Source: Belliella alkalica (GTDB taxonomy: Bacteria > Bacteroidota > Bacteroidia > Cytophagales > Cyclobacteriaceae). From it: a stretch of DNA of 64,000 bases. The notes under the pieces were generated by a model. The model had not been told where the DNA came from and did not search any database. It saw only the letters and a program-made list of their open reading frames with translations. The translations under genes and the position numbers were made by a program. Positions 62,801 through 64,000 of this stretch are shown piece by piece. The DNA lies in NCBI RefSeq assembly GCF_022549785.1, contig NZ_JAKZGO010000003.1, forward strand, positions 62,705 to 126,704, in the 5' to 3' direction. Every line of letters starts with the position of its first letter. Within the stretch, counting starts at the first letter, position 1.

Positions 62801-62825
62801 GATACTAACATAAATCAAAACAATT

Positions 62826-63080
62826 ATGTAAAAGAAAAACAGGCTAGCAAAAGCAGTTATGGTAGCAAGTGTCATGACTATGGGGGTTGGGCTTGTACAG
62901 CCAGTAAATTTGGAGGCTCAAACTACTGGAGGTGGCAGTTCTTATTCAGCTGCAGGTTTTGAATTCCCATGCACAAGGATTTGGTGTCAGTCAACTTGGT
63001 CTATGAGTGCCTGTGGTCTGGGTGAAGTCACTAGTCAAGTTTGTAATACATCAGCAAGCCAAAGATTTAGAGTTGTTTAG
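62826..63080 (+). pseudogene. NVEALA-like peptide gene copy 2, stop at codon 2
   Basis: The leader is nearly identical in nucleotides to the peptide gene at 58,776, but the second codon is TAA instead of AAA (ATG TAA AAG AAA AAC). Translation from the original ATG therefore stops at once. The frame reopens at ATG 62859 (MVASVMTMGVGLVQPVNLEA) without the basic N-terminus needed for good export. After the shared GGG linker the core is unrelated to copy 1 but also has four cysteines (FPCTRIWCQ, MSACGLGE, SQVCNTS). The frame ends at 63080, inside the start of a truncated hydrolase. It is best read as a decaying copy; rescue by re-initiation is possible but weak. Confidence 0.75.
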
Positions 63081-63852
63081 AAATGGGGTTCTGGGAAATG
63101 AAAAAATCCATCTGATTTCATATGCCAGTGCCTCAGGTATAGCGCTTCATTACCTGAGTGTTTTTCCGGATCAAGTAAGTAAAATATTAGCTATCAATCC
63201 CCTTCTTTTTGATTTGCAGAAGAATATGAATTTCCTGCCCTTTGAAATCAAGAATGATGAAGCTTCACAAGAATTCATAGATGAAAAATGGATAAAGTTT
63301 GCGTGGTATCTGGGGTTGGAAGAGCCTTTTTATGGAGGAAAGCGAAAAAAGAATGAACTTGTAGATAGAATTTACCAATTCAATTCATGGGAGTTCTTAT
63401 TACCGGAAGTAAATGGAGAACTATTGCAGCGCATAGCTGTAAAAGTCCGTCTTTTTGAGCATACTCGAAATTACCTCTATGAGCATGACGAATCCAAGAC
63501 GATTCCGAGTGTAATCCAATGGATGAAGAATAACAGCATGGAAGTTTGGGATGCTTTTGATCGGCAGCCATTCCGGTTTGTGGGAATGCATTATGATTTG
63601 TTGACACAGTTTACAGGAAAGATGATGATCGTCTGTTCCAATCAAAATCTAATGATCAACCCAAAAACATTCGAAGGTTTGGCGGAATTCATCTCAAACC
63701 CAACCATGCTTTATATAAAAGATGCACATGCCTTGCAGAAGCTTTATTCACAACCTGAATGGCCATTAGTTCTCCAAAGTTTTTTCGATAGCGATGTGCA
63801 AGGGCAAATCCAAGCCTTCAAAGACCTTCAAAATAAAGGATTGATCCGTTAA
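63007..63852 (+). CDS. alpha/beta hydrolase, N-terminally truncated
   Basis: The frame encodes the C-terminal half of an alpha/beta hydrolase. Real similarity seems to start near residue 16 (QAKDLELFRN). The nucleophile-elbow region is LISYASASGIALHYL, with strand and helix as expected. The late acid strand (KMMIVCSNQNLMINPKTF) reads Asn where Asp is usual, and a late His lies in YIKDAHALQKLY. The N-terminal strands and the HGxG oxyanion loop are missing, and the first codons overlap the broken peptide gene in another frame. The ATG at 63007 is only the first start in frame. It is probably a fragment joined to the peptide gene by deletion or insertion. A terminator follows. Confidence 0.6.
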   Translation: MPVVWVKSLVKFVIHQQAKDLELFRNGVLGNEKIHLISYASASGIALHYLSVFPDQVSKILAINPLLFDLQKNMNFLPFEIKNDEASQEFIDEKWIKFAWYLGLEEPFYGGKRKKNELVDRIYQFNSWEFLLPEVNGELLQRIAVKVRLFEHTRNYLYEHDESKTIPSVIQWMKNNSMEVWDAFDRQPFRFVGMHYDLLTQFTGKMMIVCSNQNLMINPKTFEGLAEFISNPTMLYIKDAHALQKLYSQPEWPLVLQSFFDSDVQGQIQAFKDLQNKGLIR

Positions 63853-63856
63853 GAAA

Positions 63857-63898
63857 AAAAGGAATGCTAAGGATTTAAATTCCATAAACATTCCTTTT
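63857..63898 (+). terminator. terminator after the truncated hydrolase
   Basis: AAAAGGAATG and CATTCCTTTT form a perfect 10-bp stem around a 22-base AT-rich loop. It starts five bases after the hydrolase stop. Confidence 0.7.
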
Positions 63899-64000
63899 CA
63901 AATTATCTCTACGATATTTCGATCTTACTTCAACATCATATCTATTGGACATCTACTCTATTTCGATGAAGTCATATTTCATTTATCAAACTCCTTCACC

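Noticed and set aside
63899-64000. Two short - strand frames separated by TAG at the right edge
   Set aside because: Too short and too near the edge. They could be a degraded gene end, but no family is recognised.

Overview
The window is AT-rich chromosomal DNA from a member of the Bacteroidota, most likely order Cytophagales and plausibly Cyclobacteriaceae. The evidence is a SusC/SusD pair, DUF5686, DUF2723 and GWxTD proteins, TonB-plug hybrids, promoter boxes of the TAnnTTTG type, and starts without clear Shine-Dalgarno sequences. No tRNA, rRNA, CRISPR array, complete insertion sequence or replication origin was seen.

Layout. 1-629: 3' end of enolase. 0.9-10.8 kb: a small zinc-finger-like protein, a large MG2/TonB-plug surface protein, an MBOAT/SGNH O-acetylation pair, a DegP-type protease and an MscS-family channel. 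11-12.4 kb: a small four-cysteine exported peptide followed by a six-bladed propeller lipoprotein (- strand). 12.5-18.4 kb: RlmB, a GWxTD protein, a methyltransferase and a DUF2723 membrane protein. 18.5-26.6 kb: a sulfur module with thioredoxin, a persulfide dioxygenase/rhodanese fusion, an OprD-like porin, a split YeeE/YedE thiosulfate transporter, an MFS carrier, a TsdA-like dihaem cytochrome and a second thioredoxin-like protein. 26.6-33.4 kb: M3 peptidase, nucleotide pyrophosphatase/phosphodiesterase with an overlapping group III truncated haemoglobin, a Rossmann reductase, a Uma2 nuclease-fold protein and an esterase. 33.5-36.2 kb: DUF5686 outer-membrane protein.

36.7-53.3 kb is a long + strand uptake locus: SusC, SusD, three tandem FG-GAP/VCBS lipoproteins of about 1,100 residues each, a small lipoprotein and a PAP2/vanadium-haloperoxidase-fold lipoprotein. 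The first VCBS gene is broken by one extra A in an A8 run. 53.4-58.1 kb is housekeeping: RsmG, HemB, a TlpA-like thioredoxin, an OprO/OprP porin and a HAD phosphatase.

58.7-63.9 kb is the most unusual part. It holds a second small four-cysteine peptide (NVEALA-like) followed by a propeller lipoprotein, then a LanC-like toroid protein without the zinc ligands, a family 4 glycosyltransferase, and a second peptide gene. The second peptide gene has the same leader but a different core and a stop at codon 2. It runs into the 3' half of an alpha/beta hydrolase gene. Both peptide-propeller pairs in the window (12 kb and 59 kb) share the same order, a consensus -7 box ahead of the peptide and a terminator-like hairpin between the two genes. 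They look like one recurring system: a small secreted peptide made in excess over its lipoprotein partner, elaborated at 59 kb with natural-product-type genes.
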